A stretch of 40,523 nt of DNA from Clostridia bacterium (lineage in GTDB: Bacteria; Bacillota; Clostridia; Oscillospirales; SIG627). The notes beneath the pieces are model-generated. The model did not search any database, was not told where the DNA came from, and was given only the letters and a program-made list of their open reading frames with translations. The translations under genes were made by a program, and so were the position numbers. The stretch covers positions 1-40,523 of the forward strand of contig JAFTEP010000224.1 of the NCBI GenBank assembly GCA_017453605.1, written 5' to 3'. Of the stretch, positions 40,414 through 40,523 are shown piece by piece; the stretch's first letter is position 1; the number at the start of each line of letters is the position of its first letter.

Positions 40414-40523
40414 TTTCTTTTCCTTCGGTTTTTATCCATCAACTTTTTTCTATCAACAGTCCGTCGATTTTTTGACGCATATTCTTATCGTTCGGGGACC
40501 CGTTCGGAACCCCTTCCCGTATC
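40414..40523. other. Upstream region of topB
   Basis: The 110 bases before topB hold its ribosome binding site and an A/T-rich leader. At the window edge there is an imperfect tandem repeat, CGTTCGGGGACC (40489-40500) then CGTTCGGAACCC (40501-40512), nine of twelve bases equal. No promoter could be defined. Confidence 0.4.

Noticed and set aside
40489..40512. CGTTCGG tandem repeat as the start of a CRISPR or iteron array
   Set aside because: Only two imperfect 12-base copies are visible before the window ends; there is no spacer pattern.

Overview
The window is a GC-rich (roughly 55-60 %) chromosomal stretch. It looks like an uncultured Gram-positive Clostridia-type Firmicute, probably from a gut or rumen. 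The grounds are Shine-Dalgarno sites of the GGAGG type, three WYL regulators, SpaA/Cna-B/InlB-repeat surface-protein domains, a SpoVK/CbbX-type AAA+ ATPase and TTGnnn/TATAAT promoters. The species cannot be read from the sequence. No rRNA, ordinary tRNA, transposase, integrase or CRISPR array is visible.

1-5833 (minus strand) is a compact operon-like run: a SpoVK/CbbX-type AAA+ ATPase with a degenerate N-terminal half, an unknown protein, a PPP-family metallophosphatase and three tightly coupled unknown genes, the last cut by the window edge. One of these, 315-805, carries a textbook -1 frameshift signal: an in-phase A_AAA_AAG heptamer, a 10-nt spacer and a stem-loop. Upstream is an alpha/beta-hydrolase-like protein that lacks its catalytic serine. 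The hydrolase and the AAA+ gene have near-identical promoters with the same 12-bp palindrome at the same distance from TATAAT.

6067-8073 holds a conserved hypothetical gene, a WYL regulator and, divergently, an N-terminally truncated PrsW-type protease remnant. 8156-16418 (minus) is a five-gene signalling operon: an XRE-type regulator, a BvgS-like hybrid histidine kinase with tandem solute-binding domains, a REC-GGDEF(degenerate)-EAL response regulator, a free HPt protein, and an amino-acid permease fused to an intact GGDEF domain. It is a complete phosphorelay that contains both a predicted c-di-GMP synthase and a predicted c-di-GMP hydrolase.

16597-19032 is a divergent pair: an L-fucose/L-arabinose isomerase-family protein and a PocR-AraC regulator, with two 9-bp direct repeats 20 bp apart between them. 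19094-32321 (minus) is a surface operon: four prepilin-like proteins (a GspK-like one without Glu5, then two small ones, then a 734-residue prepilin carrying GLUG repeats), followed after an intercistronic hairpin by a 3079-residue InlB-repeat/Cna-B/SpaA giant with no LPXTG sorting signal. The pilus export machinery is not in the window.

32739-38133 (plus) is the most interesting region. Two overlapping WYL genes end in a terminator. A new promoter then leads into about 300 bases that encode an array of structured RNAs, followed by a DUF2828 (Ro60/TROVE-like, vWA) protein and an RtcB RNA ligase. Three of the RNA modules share the same 5' and 3' ends with compensatory changes in the closing helix, and a fourth is an almost complete tRNA cloverleaf. 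The layout parallels the proteobacterial rsr-Y RNA-rtcBA loci but uses a different protein family, different regulators and an apparently new RNA family. The window ends with topB (minus).
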